Assembly (NCBI GenBank): GCA_025506515.1
Contig: CM046444.1
Coordinates: 119,598,930 to 119,662,929 of the forward strand
DNA: 64,000 nucleotides
From: Flaveria trinervia
Taxonomy: Eukaryota > Streptophyta > Magnoliopsida > Asterales > Asteraceae
Reading direction: 5' to 3'
The notes under the pieces were generated by a model, which saw only the letters and a list, made by a program, of their open reading frames with translations, was not told the origin of the DNA and made no database searches. Position 1 is the first letter of the stretch. Every line of letters starts with the position of its first letter. Position numbers and translations under genes: made by a program. Below, piece by piece: positions 1-11,667 of the stretch.

Positions 1-34
1 GTATACCAATCGGGCTCGGGTTTTTTGCCATCCC

Positions 35-470
35 TTTATTTGCTTAACCTTATATGCATACTAAAAGTTATAGGAGTGAATTTTAGTTTTAACTTTAAAA
101 ATAACTTTACATTTTATAATGTTTTGCAACATCTTTCAAACATTTATTCATAGCATAGCATGATCTTTTCATATGTATTCTTAGTTTTCATAACCTCTAT
201 ATACATAACATCATGAACACTACTAGAGTTGCATTTATAACATACCAATAAGGGATACTTTCTTGCATGAAGCAAAACTTTCGGTTTCTTGAAATGTATA
301 CAAAACTTATATCGTTGACTGTTTTTTATAAGACGTGTTTTTCTTTCTTACCATGTTAGCAAGACTTAATCTTTCACTGTGCTAGTTAGTACTCAACCCT
401 TTCTTCCGAATAGACAAGAATTAATCCCTTTCTTGTCATACAACAAGACTTTAGACACTTCAATTTTCTT
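35..470 (+). repeat. Direct repeat R1 in decarboxylase intron 2 (A1)
   Basis: This segment resembles 2806-3215 in the same orientation. Shared landmarks are 'gcatactaaaagtta', 'catagcatagcatgatc' and 'ctttcttgcatgaagcaa'. The same pair is at about 55853-56530 and 58822-59300 in A2, so the repeat predates duplication A. It could be an old tandem duplication or very degraded LTRs. No primer-binding site or coding remnant supports the LTR reading. Confidence 0.6.
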
Positions 471-561
471 TTCAATTTAAACAAGACTTATCATACATAC
501 ATTTACATTAGTCATATGCTTTCTCTTTTCATAAAAATCTTATTAAAGAAGATTAATTATT

Positions 562-1528
562 GAAAAAATTACAAAAATAACCAATTGACTAAATCAGTTT
601 ACAATAATAGCTAATTGACCAATGAATTTTGTAATCTAGCCATCGTACCGATTCATATTGTATCGCCCACATGATTTATTTTATGTTTGGTGATACACCA
701 GAGATACACCAACTATGGTGTATCGTCTCGTAAACAAGCGTGTATCTCTAACGTATCGCTGACGTATTATCCCTTTATGTCAAATCAAATATGTCTTTAC
801 TTTATTGAAAATAATGCAACCAGTAATATTTAGACACGTCAGCGGTACATGGGTCAACTCATATCGTTGACATATCTCCTCGAACATAAACGTATCGCTG
901 ACTATTCTATATTAAAATTCTATAATTTACGTTCATGTTTTTATTTATAAAAGTTAGTAACAATTTTCACTTGGACTAAAAATACATTTGCAATCTTTTT
1001 AAGAATATATACTCATACACTCTTCGACTTTATTAATTTGAAAGAACTTTAAATAAAATTTTGAAATTAAAAAAAAACTTAGATGAATTTATAGACAATA
1101 TAATATTCATTAATTATGACAGATATTCGTCATTAATAACGAAGTATTTAATAATTCATTACGATTTTTAAATTTATTATGAAAAATATTGTTATTAATT
1201 AAAATATTAACTATAAATTGTTTTTTTTTCTGGTGATACATAAGGGTATTTGTATCGTTGACCTACGATACAACTATATTTTTTCTGAGCGATACATATG
1301 CATGTTGTATCACTTACGAACAATACATGTATATTTTTTTTTGTATTTTCACGATACCACATGCATTGGTCTCGCTTGTCGGTAAAAGCTGGTAGTACCA
1401 TATGCATTGGTATCGCTGCAAGAGATATATGGACATGTGGCACAATCTGATTCGTGAAATATTTTGGATATTTTAAAAATCAAAGGCTATTTTCGCAAAC
1501 CTATTTGATCAATTGGTTATTCCCCTGT
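562..1528. mobile_element. Mutator-like TIR element with subterminal TATCGCTGACGT arrays (A1)
   Basis: The left end reads AAATAACCAATTGACTAAAT and the right end is its imperfect inverse (ATTTGATCAATTGGTTATT), giving terminal inverted repeats of roughly 35 bases. Inside each end are many short motifs around TATCGCTGACGTAT in mixed orientation (e.g. near 721-780, 835-905, 1250-1420). No transposase ORF is present, so it is non-autonomous. Superfamily assignment rests on TIR style only; no clean target duplication was found. The same element is in A2 at about 56635-57633. Confidence 0.55.
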
Positions 1529-2204
1529 CACAAATTTAAAATTGCAAATAAGAAGTTAGTTATATAATTGAACTATTAGTTAATCTATTGTTAATTTTCT
1601 TCTCATTTAATTTTTTAAATACTCTTTTTATGATTTTTACGTAACTAAACACTTAACGTCGGGTTTAGATGTAAACTCGCACTCGATCTCTTGGTTCACA
1701 TGTAAAATTACACTAGTTAATCATCTCTAAAACAATTAGTTGTTCTATACTAATCACACAACAATAATCCGTTCCGCTTTATTAATGATAAAAACATATA
1801 TGAAAACGCATTAGACAATGTATTAATCATGATAAACAATAGAGATAACGCCGAAGCAGTGAAGCTATAATTAACTTTTCTTCTAAAAATATACATTTTA
1901 ATTACATTTATTTTAATATGTTTGAATGATTTAATTTGCAAAAAATGAATGCCTATCAATTCCATTATCTAATGCATTTCATCAAACACTTGAAATTTAT
2001 TTTAATATGCTAAAATCATTTGTGTAGACTCTATTCAATTCGATCTTTGACTTCAACAAAAGTGTTTGAGCTCTAGAGTAGTCAGTTAATTTACAGTGCT
2101 AGCTTTAAACTAACCAAGATACCATCCTTAGATCATTTTCTAAAAACTAAGAATCTTTCTGCAAACATATAAACGCATTACAGATCTAACCCTTTATATG
2201 CTTT

Positions 2205-2560
2205 CAAGAAAATTCAGTGAAATGGTCACTAAGATGATAAGATCTCCCATGGTCCCTTTCTCATGAGCTGATAAACAAATTCAGTGAATATATGGTCACT
2301 ATGATTTCGCATGGTACGTTCTCATAATGGTCTCTAAATACTGGCGTGGTCCTTCTCTCATGTGCGCGCGAACCCTTTCTCATGTGCCGACAAAAAACCT
2401 CAGTGAAATGGTCACTAAGATTAATTGGCATGTTCCCTGCTGTAAATGCAGTGTAATATATAGTTGCTAAGGTTAATTAGCATGGTCCCTTTCTCATGTG
2501 CAGCAATCTAGCTAATGCAGTGAAGTAAGGTACCTTGTGATGACTTACATTACCTCATGA
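2205..2560 (+). repeat. Diverged tandem repeats (CAGTGAAATGGTCACTAAGA units)
   Basis: The segment alternates 'cagtgaaatggtcactaaga' with 'gcatggtccctttctcatgtgc'-like stretches about five times with drift. The matching stretch in A2 is about 58305-58620. It is intronic and non-coding. Confidence 0.6.
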
Positions 2561-2805
2561 GGTAACTCCTGGTTTCCGGGAGTCCATACAGTTAGACTTA
2601 CACATCATAAACTTAACATAATTCTAAAACTTTAAATATTCATAAACACACACAGTCAAACATAATTATCTTTACATAAACAACTGTCTTAAAACATAAC
2701 TCAATAAGTCATTAACTATAAAACTATTGAAGCTTGGATGCCAATCTTTAACGGGTCGTGTAGATGTTATCCCACCGTCAAGCTTTCGATATTCATTGCC
2801 ATCTG

Positions 2806-3215
2806 CCCAACCCTATGTGCATACTAAAAAGTTACATGAATGAATTTTACTTTTAATTTTAAAACATAACTTGACATTTACAATGTTTTGTAAGATCCTT
2901 CAAGCATTTCATCGTAGCATATCATATCACATTCATAGCCATAATCATAGCATAGCATAGCATGATCTTATCATACATATCATTAGTTTTCATAACCTAT
3001 TTATACATAACATTCTAAACGCTACTGGAGTTGTATTCATTAAATACTGATATGAGATCCCAATAACCCTTTCTTGCATGAAGCAAGACTTTCTCTTTCT
3101 TGCAACGTGTGCAACTCTTACATCACTGGCCATTACTTACAAGACTTGTTTAACATATATAGTCATCTTTTTCTTACACTCGGTAAGACTTACATGTCGT
3201 TCATCTTCCTATTAC
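2806..3215 (+). repeat. Direct repeat R2 in decarboxylase intron 2 (A1)
   Basis: Partner of the repeat at 35-470, in the same orientation. See that entry for landmarks and alternatives. Confidence 0.6.
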
Positions 3216-3677
3216 CCTTTCTTGTATGAATACAGGAATTTATCTGATTTGAATTAATTTACCAATGGTATCATATTAATACATCAAGTCCAACATTGGT
3301 CCTTAGATTACATAGCTATATCACATAAGTGGAAGTGGGGGTAGGGGGTTTAATTACGGAGAACATGGGTGGTTACAAAGATAATATCTAGTTATAGAGT
3401 ATTAAGTGTCAAATCTTTCTAAGGCATTCTAGATGCAGATGTACAATTTGTTACAGAGATACCAATGACTTAATCGAGTCATTCCATACTTACGGGGGTA
3501 CATTCACTTGGTAGGTGACATGACTTAAGAAGTACGGTCAAGTGTATGATCCAATCATCCCTGTAAGTTATTGTAGAACGGAAAACGGTGTGTTACAAAG
3601 TATTAGGTGTCAAATCTTTCTAAGGCACATTAGTTACGAAGAAACCAACTAAGAACTTGGATAAGGCAACAATCAAG

Positions 3678-3679
<2 letters not shown>

Positions 3680-3774
<95 letters not shown>

Positions 3775-3792
3775 ATTATATATATATATATA
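3680..3792. repeat. (TA)n microsatellite
   Basis: About 110 bases of near-perfect TA dinucleotide with two TTA interruptions near the right end. It is present only in A1, within the ~640-base stretch missing from A2. The apparent Ile-Tyr ORF over it is an artefact. Confidence 0.98.
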
Positions 3793-4075
3793 AAATACAT
3801 AAACGTTGTTGGTTAATGAACAACCATAAAGAGATGTTAATAACCCTCTCTACCTTATTACATAAAATACATACAATAGTGTACGATAACAACATTATGT
3901 TGATAACAATATATGTTGAAGATAAATTAAAATCAACATAAAGTTTAGAGGATCACAAATCCACTACCACCTTCGAACTAGGGTTAGCTTAAACAGCTAG
4001 ATAAACATTATCATACTCGAATACCTACTATTAAACTAGTGTCTAATATGTGTTTGTACCCTAAATATATTTTAG

Positions 4076-5680
4076 GAAAGAAACAACATAACACAGGACG
4101 AAAAAGTGGAGGTCCTAGGTAAGAAAAAACCAGTGATTGATAATACGGCCATACCTAATTCTCAAGATCAGAAAACACTCCACTGGTAAGTCTAATAAAG
4201 GCTGTAGCGGCACAAGATGTCGCGCGTTTTCACTTTCCTGGTCATAACAATGGACGAACAGCTCCGTCTTCGTTGTCTTCTGTCATTGGAGTCCAACCTT
4301 TCATTCATGACTTTACACCAATCCCCGTGGTTGACAACCTATTTGCACCCAAAGGTCCCATTTTGGATGCACAAAAGCAAGCAGCTAAGTTGTTTGGAGC
4401 TAAAGAAACATGGTTTTTAGTAGGGGGAACAACTTGTGGGATTCAAGCTTCGATTATGGCTACTTGTTCACCGGGAGATACACTAATTCTTCCTAGAAAT
4501 TGTCATATATCAGCCTTTTCTGGTATGGTGTTATCCGGCGCAATACCAAAATATATCAACCCAGAATATGATTTTGACTGGGAAATTGCTGGTGGCATCA
4601 CTCCTTCACAGGCAAGTTAGAATCAAAACAAAATAAGAAATTAATTGACTTATGTTATGCAACTAACTAACATAGCTTCATCATGCATGATAGGTTGAAA
4701 AGGCTCTTAAAGAATTACATGTTGAAGGTCGAAAAGCATCAGCAGTTTTCATTACATCTCCTACTTACTATGGTATTTGCAGCAATCTTGAAGAGATCTC
4801 CATCTTGTGTCACTCTCATAACATTCCACTTATTGTAGACGAAGCTCACGGGGCCCACTTACACTTTCATAAAAGCTTATTACCTTTTTCAGCTCTTCAT
4901 CAAGGGGCTGATATCTCAATACAGTCGACCCATAAGGTCTTAGGGTCTCTCACGCAATCTTCAATGTTGCATTTGTTAGGAGAGCGCATAGATAGAGAGA
5001 GAATATGTAAGTGCCTTCAAACACTTCAAAGCACAAGTCCCAGTTATCTTCTTTTAGCATCTTTAGATGCTGCAAGGGCTCAAATAAGTGAACACCAAGA
5101 AACTATTTTTAACAAATCAGTTGAATTAGCCACGAAAGCAAAATCTCTCATAAAGAGGATTCCTGGGGTTACAGTGTTGAATTCTTCTAATGACCCTTTA
5201 AGACTTACAATTGGGATGTGGAAGCTTGGTATATCTGGTTTTGAAGCAAGTGATATTTTAGAAGAACGTTATAGAGTGATTCCAGAACTTAAAAGGACAC
5301 GTTCTGTATTGTTTGTAGTAAATCTAGGAACCAGTAGAGATGATATTACAAGACTTGTATTGGGGTTAAAGCATCTATCAGAAACATACAACTCGATTCG
5401 AGTAAATGATATTCATCCTGTTATTGAAATGAATACTAGCATGAGATTGAGCCCTCGAGATGCCTTCTTTGCAAGTAAAAAGAAACTGAAGTTTGAAGAA
5501 AGTATTGGGAATATTTGTGGGGAGTTGGTATGTCCATTCCCACCCGGAATCCCGCTACTTCTACCCGGGGAAGTAATCACAGAGGAAGTGTTATGTTATC
5601 TAATAGAGCTGAAAAAGAAGGGTGGTGTTATTATGGGAGTTGCTGATTCAACTCTCTCTTCCATGGTTGTTTGCAGTTAA
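4076..5680 (+). pseudogene. Orn/Lys/Arg decarboxylase-like, A1 copy (3' exons, frameshifted)
   Basis: PLP-dependent decarboxylase of the Orn/Lys/Arg (fold type I) family, expected to decarboxylate a basic amino acid on the way to polyamines; the substrate cannot be told from sequence. Two exons are visible: 4076-4611 (acceptor TTTTAG) and 4694-5680. Signature pieces are HFPGHN near the start, GGTTCGIQA, DEAHGAH, and the PLP-lysine site STHKVLGSLTQSS. The intron between them begins GC rather than GT. Upstream exons lie outside the window. One base is missing near 4167 compared with the A2 copy (gatcag versus gattcag), which gives an early stop; the rest of the frame is open to the stop at 5680. 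The exon 4 reading frame is complete and otherwise nearly identical to A2. It is either a recent pseudogene or a functional gene with a consensus error. Confidence 0.85.
4612..4693 (+). other. GC-AG intron in decarboxylase (A1)
   Basis: The exon ends ...TCACAG, followed by GCAAGT, and the acceptor is GATAG before GTTGAA. Joining gives an uninterrupted family sequence (...GGITPSQ then VEKAL...). The same GC donor is kept in A2 (60095-60189). Confidence 0.85.
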
Positions 5681-6393
5681 TCCATCGTGTATTATGGTGG
5701 CGTACAATTTTATGTATGAAGTGAGTCCATCATATTTTCCTACAAATGTCTTTTTAATTGATGTTGTTTCCAAAGTTGTAATGGATCTTGGTGTATTTAT
5801 GAGATTATTTTGGTTTTAAGTAGTCTATGTGGCAAATTGGCAAATGCCAACCGCAAAAGTACTAGACCAATTACATCTCCCCATCACCGACATTCAACCA
5901 AGCCCCAAGCCCCCTCACAACATCACTCGAGAATCTAAATTGAATCTTCAAAGGTTAGCTTTCTAAATCGTAGTTCGATTCTTTGTTGCTTCTTGATTTC
6001 AATCTATGAAACTAATAGGGTGTTTTAGACCCTATTGCAAACACCTATTAAAATTGCTTTGAGGGTTTAATCGATTTGTTCAAGTGGATCATTTGCTTTT
6101 TATTATTTGTTTGTTTTTAGATATGACATATGACATATGTTGTTAAAATTGCTTATAGGATCCCTACAGGTTGTCAAATCATATGTTTTAGTTACTTGTT
6201 ATAGTTAATGTAGTTGAAACTATAAGTTGAATATATTACATGTTTCAAATTAGGATTGAGTGTATTAAGTCTATTAAATTGCTATGCTAATGTATTATTG
6301 TTATGGTTTAGTATATATGATAGCTTGGTTATTCACATTACAGTAGTTATGCTACCGAATTTTAATAAATATTTAATTTATGTATATATGCAT
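5681..6393 (+). other. Decarboxylase 3' flank and unassigned sequence
   Basis: 3' untranslated sequence continues to about 5850. It is followed by a stretch shared with A2 up to 6101 that ends in a donor-like AAAGGTTAGC near 5950, possibly a 5' exon of another gene. From 6102 the two copies differ. No open frame of note was seen. Confidence 0.4.
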
Positions 6394-7228
6394 TGTCTTA
6401 AAAAAGCTTTAGGTTCTCGGTATTCGTACATACGTGGCGTTGGTCGAACGGTGAGAAGTGTAACCCTTGATGTGTTCTCTAATATAATTAGGGATGAAGA
6501 TGATTGACAATCAAACAAACGTTTTAAAATACAAAGTCAAGCTTTATTGGAGTTGTGTCAAGAAAGTGCGCTTTGCAACAACAAATAATCAAATATTGTA
6601 GTTAAGCAAAAACAACTTCCCGGATTGCCACAATAACTTGATGAAGAAGAATATCAAGATAATAATCAATGTGATTAGTTAGTTAGGTTTTGTTTAAATG
6701 AATGTATTCAAACGACACGATACGATTCCTAGATGTTTTGACTTCTTTGTTTGTTTATACTGGAATCGATAAAGTGGGCTTTTAAACTATTATAATTTTA
6801 TTCTTGATTTGTTATTTTATTATTTAAAAAATCTGTAAAAACATGAAAAATCTTGGATTTTGTGGTTTTATTTTTTGAAAAATCTATAAAAACTAGAATT
6901 TTTTTACCAATTGCGATAAAATTTTCGTGGCTATAGCTAGTAATTATTTTAAATTAAAAATAAAATTATAACGACCAGATTTTTGTCGCTATAAAATGAA
7001 TATTTAAAGATTAATTATAATCATTGTAATATTTTAGTGACAACCCTTTTGAGACTACGTTTCGTCGTAATAGTATGCTTTATAGTGACAAAACTTTTGG
7101 GCTGTTACGACGGAGGAATAGCGACGATCCTATTCAGACGAAATTTTGTCGCAATAGGTTTTAGAGACCACATTTCGTCGCAATAAGTCAATATAATTTA
7201 GTCGCTAAAAGTCATATTCCTTGTAGTG
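6394..7228 (+). mobile_element. CACTA (En/Spm) element, truncated 3' end
   Basis: The right terminus is CATATTCCTTGTAGTG, the inverse of the CACTA-type end CACTACAAGG. Before it lies a subterminal region (about 6960-7215) with repeated GTCGC/GCGAC and TTTCGTCG motifs in both orientations. A short coding remnant at 6394-6507 (LGSRYSYIRGVGRTVRS) resembles the C-terminal part of plant En/Spm transposases, followed by a stop and acidic codons. No left CACTA end is in view. The terminal 330 bases recur at 30727-31058. Confidence 0.75.
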
Positions 7229-7766
7229 ATTATTTTTCTATTTAGTAAATTACACAAATGTTATATGTGGTTTATAAAAAACTTAAAAGTCTTTGTTAAG
7301 CCTTAAGCATGTTACAAACTGATAACTATAGCTTAGATCCCAAAATTGTTATTTATATAAAGTTGAGACACTTAGACCCTTATTTTCATCATATCATGGG
7401 AGATCATTTTTGTAACTAACTCTTACAATCAAATTAAAATTTAAAAATATACATACATAAAATATCCAAACCTAAAAACATTTTCGACTTCAAACGTTGA
7501 TCAAACATTGATCATAGGAAACATAAACAAGTTTGCAGATTAATCATTCAAACATATATAGTTTTTTCTAAGAAAAAAACTTGTAAGATCAGAAAAAAAA
7601 ATGTAAGATCATAAATAGCATGTACACATATTATATAGAAACAGATGCAATCGTTTAAACAATACAACAAGTATACATTACTATACGAAACAAACATTAT
7701 TCAATTGTGAAAGAATTAAAATGGGATTTACATCAAGGATCCCATAAAAATACAATAAAACTTCTT
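7229..7766 (-). other. 3' flank of ProT exon 7, copy 1
   Basis: AT-rich sequence downstream of the ProT stop codon, shared with B2 (31059-31909). It presumably contains the 3' untranslated region. No clear polyadenylation signal was singled out. Confidence 0.5.
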
Positions 7767-8141
7767 TTATATATCAGCGAAGATGCTGTAATTTTTGGAG
7801 TCGACAACAATAAGCCTGAGAGCAGCAACTGTTGCTGCTGCAGACATAAACCCAAGAAAATTACATTGAGCCAATGCCATGACTTCTGCAAAGAGGTGAG
7901 TTTGTTCCTTTTGGCCACCAAATACATGTGGTTTGCAAGTGTAAATGTAACTGGGAAGGTGCTGCTGGCTCCTGTGAGGCTCATGAAGTCTCCAATGAAT
8001 GGCAGAGCTGCCGCAAGTAAGGTGGTTATCGCTAGGTAGCCACCTCTCACCATCACTCTAAATGACAAGTTTTATAGCTAGCGCACTTCCTTTGATTTCG
8101 TATTTTGTATCCAGATACTCGTACATCGGGCTTGCAAAAAT
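7767..8141 (-). pseudogene. ProT: ProT exon 7 (last exon), copy 1, two small deletions
   Basis: Last coding exon of the proline transporter: IFASPMYEYLDTKYEIKG... through the final membrane segments to FADI and the stop. The acceptor is TTACAG at 8142-8147 on the minus strand. In phase and content it directly follows exon 6, which ends at 22173 with ...SLH. It differs from the intact copy at 31910-32287 only by loss of two T (run of 4 versus 6, near 8070) and one A (run of 2 versus 3, near 7856). These put about 75 codons out of frame. No base substitutions were seen between the copies, so homopolymer consensus error is a serious alternative to real decay. Confidence 0.9.
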
Positions 8142-8856
8142 CTGTAACTTAAAAATCAAATGTAGATTACAATACAGAAACAACATGTTTAAAATACACT
8201 TTTTATCCTATGATAATTGCGATGTTTGTGCGTTTGACTATTTGTTAGGGTGGAAGAGGTGTACATGCCATGAACCCCACTGCATTATTAATCCACCAAT
8301 CACAAGTTGTGAAATTACTAGCTGCGATGTTAAACCATGTCACACTACACCACACTGTAACATTTAAAGGGGCACTCATGTCACACTATACCACAAATAA
8401 AATAATTTTTGTTTAAAATAAAAATTTGTAAACTAAAAATCTTAAAACAGGCTCATTTGGTAAAAGACTCCGCCACTTTATTCCCTTTATGTCTCGGTCT
8501 GGTCGTTGTTGTGTTTTTTTTAAGGTTGGGGAGGGGGCTTCTAACGAGCTCATTTGAGCTTATGTATTGCTCGATTTCAAAGTTTTAGTTCTATTTGGTG
8601 CTTGAGAACCAAACTCCGTACCCATAACCTCCACCAACACTCATTATTTAATAAAAATGTCAACAAAGCATACACACACATATACCGTTTGCATATATAT
8701 CTCGTTAAAATATCATCATCAAATGCATTATCCCCTATATCGAATAACATCATCATCAAATACATTATCCCCTATATTGAATTTAGTTGATCAATCGTTT
8801 GGTTCTTTCCACCAAGAGTGGTGCTAATGTGTTTAAACAGTTTCTTTCAAAATTGA
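8142..8856 (-). other. Remnant of ProT intron 6 next to exon 7
   Basis: Non-coding and shared with 32288-33004. It ends where a gypsy LTR has inserted. Confidence 0.7.
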
Positions 8857-10102
8857 TGTAACACCCGATTACTTTTTTTAACTTAAAGAAAGAAAGAAAG
8901 AATAAAGTGAAGAAAGAGAAAGAAAAGATATTTTACCCAAGTTGAGGGGTAAAAAGTGTCAAAAATGACAAAAGGTTGGAAAAGTGGGTGTAAAGTGAGC
9001 ATGGCTGCCCATTCTCTTCTTACAACCCCAAATCATCAAATTTTTAGAAAGAGAAAATGCAGATTCGGATTTTGAAGAACAAGAGCTGAAAAGTCGAATT
9101 CAAGTGGGTTTCTAGGCGGTTGAACTCAACTGTAAACAAGTTTGGGAGAAGCCATACTTAAGAGCTGCAAAGATGAGTTCTAGAACCCCTCTTTTACATG
9201 TTTTCAACTGATTTTGGGGCTGGAGATGCATGATTGAATGTTTTATAAAACTTGGGTTTCATACCCGTATGTTGAGTGTGTGTATGTTGCGAGTATAATG
9301 TGATTTCGATGTGATGTTGGTCTATGTCCGTACTTGTTGATGCTACGGTTGTGTTTCTAAGGCTTAGAAGGTGAGAACTAAGCTTTGAGCATGTTAGTTA
9401 GTGATTGGGAATGGAAATCTAGTGTTTAGGGCTCACATGTTTAAGATTAGAAACTGCCTAAGTATGAAGAAGCAAATGCGGATGAACAGTTAATGCGGAT
9501 GAGTATTAACTGCTAAGTCATGCGGATGAGCATTGACTAAGTATATGAAATGCGGATGACAAATGCAGATGAACTATACCAAATGCGGATGAACTATACC
9601 AAATGCGGATGAGTAATACCAAATGCGGATGGGTATACCAAATGCGGGTAAGGATTGCGGATGGAGTCTGGGAAATGTGGATGAACAAACATTAATGCGG
9701 ATGAACACTTAGAATATTTTCTGACTTTTGGGGAAAAAGTGGAAATGTAGGCTTTGACTTGGGAGGTTCCCGAGGAGCTATGTAAGTTGACTTTTGAGAT
9801 CATAGATGGTACGATGGGTATGTTATGATGTATGATTGATGCTTATGTATGATGGTCCGTAAGATGTGTGTTATGTATGTATCATGATGCCCTATATGAT
9901 GTTGACTGTGTATGTTGATGTTCCTTATTATTATGTATGATTATTTTCCCTTGACTTTACGTTGAATGTTAATGAATGAAATGAAAGTATTATGTAACGT
10001 AAAGTGGAAGATAATGAAAAAAGGAACGAAATGAAGAATGCATGCATTAATAAATGAACGAATGTAAGAAAGGCTTGCAAGCAAATGTATGGAGGTTCAC
10101 AC
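8857..10102 (+). mobile_element. Truncated LTR of a Ty3/gypsy chromovirus (family D)
   Basis: Starts TGTAACACCCG, like the other chromovirus LTRs here. It shares landmarks with them in order: an A/G-rich leader, 'gttctagaacccctctttta', 'tttggggctgga', a short minisatellite, then 'tattatgtaacgtaaagtg'. It is cut at about 10102, where integrase sequence of another element begins. The left junction is exact when compared with the empty B2 copy (33004). No right-hand target repeat survives. Confidence 0.75.
9475..9710 (+). repeat. AAATGCGGATGA minisatellite in family D LTR
   Basis: About twelve copies of ATGCGGATGA-type units with variable spacers (ACTATACC, GTAATACC and others). Confidence 0.9.
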
Positions 10103-10605
10103 TCAATGCTGATAAGAGACGGAAACCTTTAGAGTTTCGGTTGGTGACAAGGTTTTGTTGAAAGTCTCACCATGGAAAGGCGTAGTTCGGTTTGGTAAGC
10201 GAGGGAAGCTAAATCCGAAGTACGTTGGACCATTTGAAATAGTGGAAAGAATAGGTCTAGTGGCCTATCGTCTAGCCCTACCTGATTCGCTAAGTGGAAT
10301 TCATGATGTATTTCACGTGTCAAACCTAAAGAAGTGCATAACTAATGAAACAATGGTCGTGCCACTAGAAGAAGTTCAAGTGAATGAACAATTGCGTTTT
10401 ATCGAAGAACCAGTCGAGGTGATGGACCGTGAGGTGAAAACACTTAAGCAAAGCAAGATACCCATTGTCAAAATCCGTTGGAATTCGCGACGTGGACCGG
10501 AATTCACATGGGAACGAGAAGATCAAATGAAGCTTAAGTACCCTCAACTATTCGAAAAGACGATGCCAGCAGACAAAGGTATTGATTTAAATTTCGGGAC
10601 GAAAT
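10103..10605 (+). pseudogene. Gypsy integrase C-terminus plus chromodomain fragment (family C)
   Basis: Begins within the integrase tail (ADKRRKPLEFR, then a one-base frameshift near 10140). It continues with KVSPWKG, GPFEIVERIG, IHDVFHVSNLKKC and a chromodomain-like end (VKIRWNSRRGPEFTWERE). The end matches the plant chromovirus (Tekay/Del-like) arrangement. Everything upstream in pol is missing, because the fragment is fused directly to a different family's LTR at about 10102. Confidence 0.85.
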
Positions 10606-10749
10606 TTCTTTCAACATGGGGATGATGTACAACTCATCCAAAACTCACTCGATTTCGATTTTTGTGTGCCAATGCAGTAGACCAGTGATGGAACACTCTC
10701 ACCATGTAACGCAATTTTCGGGACGAAAATTCTTTCAACATGGGGATAA
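10588..10749 (+). repeat. Duplicated pre-LTR segment of family C
   Basis: TTTCGGGACGAAATTTCTTT ... CAACATGGGGAT occurs at about 10592-10625 and again at 10708-10747. The second copy abuts the LTR. The GGGGAT stretch probably serves as polypurine tract, so a duplication has given two tandem candidates. Confidence 0.75.
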
Positions 10750-11667
10750 TGTGACATCCGGTAAATTTCCGTTATCAAACTCCGGTAGTTCGTTGAGTCT
10801 TGCATACATGTGTCGTAAGCACACACTAGTTTTCGTTTAAAGTTGGTGACCTAATAATAATTAATAATGTTACATTATTGATAATCTAATTGATTATGTG
10901 ATTATGGTATTATGTTTATGTGTTTGCATGTTTTAAATGTTAATTAGGAAATTAATCGCGTAACGTGGAAATGTGTCTATTTATTCGTATGTCTTGTGTT
11001 ATTATAAAGATAAAATATATAATGATTTTCATTAGTTTATATCCTTATATTATTAAGTTAAAAACACTTTACAATAGTTTAAAGTCTAGTTTTTATAAAA
11101 TACCAAAACACAAGGGTTTAAATGGTAAATATGCAAATTAAATTAAACAAAACAATTCCAAACCCTAGCCCCACCCCATTCGGCCGCAACCATCACTCTC
11201 AACCCCTCCCCACTTCAAATTCGACCAATAAAAAGCCTCAAAGCCTCGGTTTTGTTCGATTACAAGGCATACAACACGTTGGAATCATCAAATAAAAGCC
11301 ATTACGCATTTAAAGGTTAGATTTTTACAAGTTTTTGTGGGTTTTTCATGGTGGCCGAACCCTAATTCATCTATGGATCTTCATGTGGTCGAAATTGGTG
11401 TTCGATGATGATGTTAGTATGTTAGTTGGATTGAATACATGTTGTTTAACGTTGATTATGCATGAATTGTATGTTTTTAATGGATTGATCATGAACTTTG
11501 ATTTTAGGCAAACCCTAGTTCGAAATTGATAAGATTATGTATGATTGATGATTGTTTGATGAATATATGATGATTAGTAGGTTATATGAATGTTAGGATA
11601 CATTGATCTTGCAAGAAATTGATGAATTGAAGTTGGTGTTCATAGGTTACTAATAATAGTAACTTTA

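Larger units (their letters stand above)
1..6101 (+). repeat. Segmental duplication A, copy 1 (A1)
   Basis: Position 1 onward aligns with about 56070-61602 in the same orientation, through a long intron, the decarboxylase exons and the 3' region. Homology stops near 6101/61602. A1 carries about 640 extra bases (about 3217-3850, including the TA microsatellite) that A2 lacks. A1 begins inside the MITE that A2 holds at 55932-56104, so the true left edge of A1 lies outside the window. Confidence 0.93.
6897..8856. repeat. Segmental duplication B, copy 1, left part (B1)
   Basis: Aligns in the same orientation with 30727-33004: CACTA end, ProT 3' flank, exon 7 and the start of intron 6. Homology breaks exactly where the LTR at 8857 begins and resumes at 16807. 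Confidence 0.93.

Noticed and set aside
35..3215. Direct repeats in decarboxylase intron 2 as LTRs of a retrotransposon
   Set aside because: No primer-binding site, polypurine tract, TG...CA ends or coding remnant between them. An old tandem duplication is equally likely.
3657..3941. 94-residue Ile/Tyr-repeat ORF
   Set aside because: It is a translation of the TA microsatellite.
7707..8039. Plus-strand ORF opposite ProT exon 7
   Set aside because: It is the antisense shadow of a well-supported exon, and the same shadow appears at 31763-32183.
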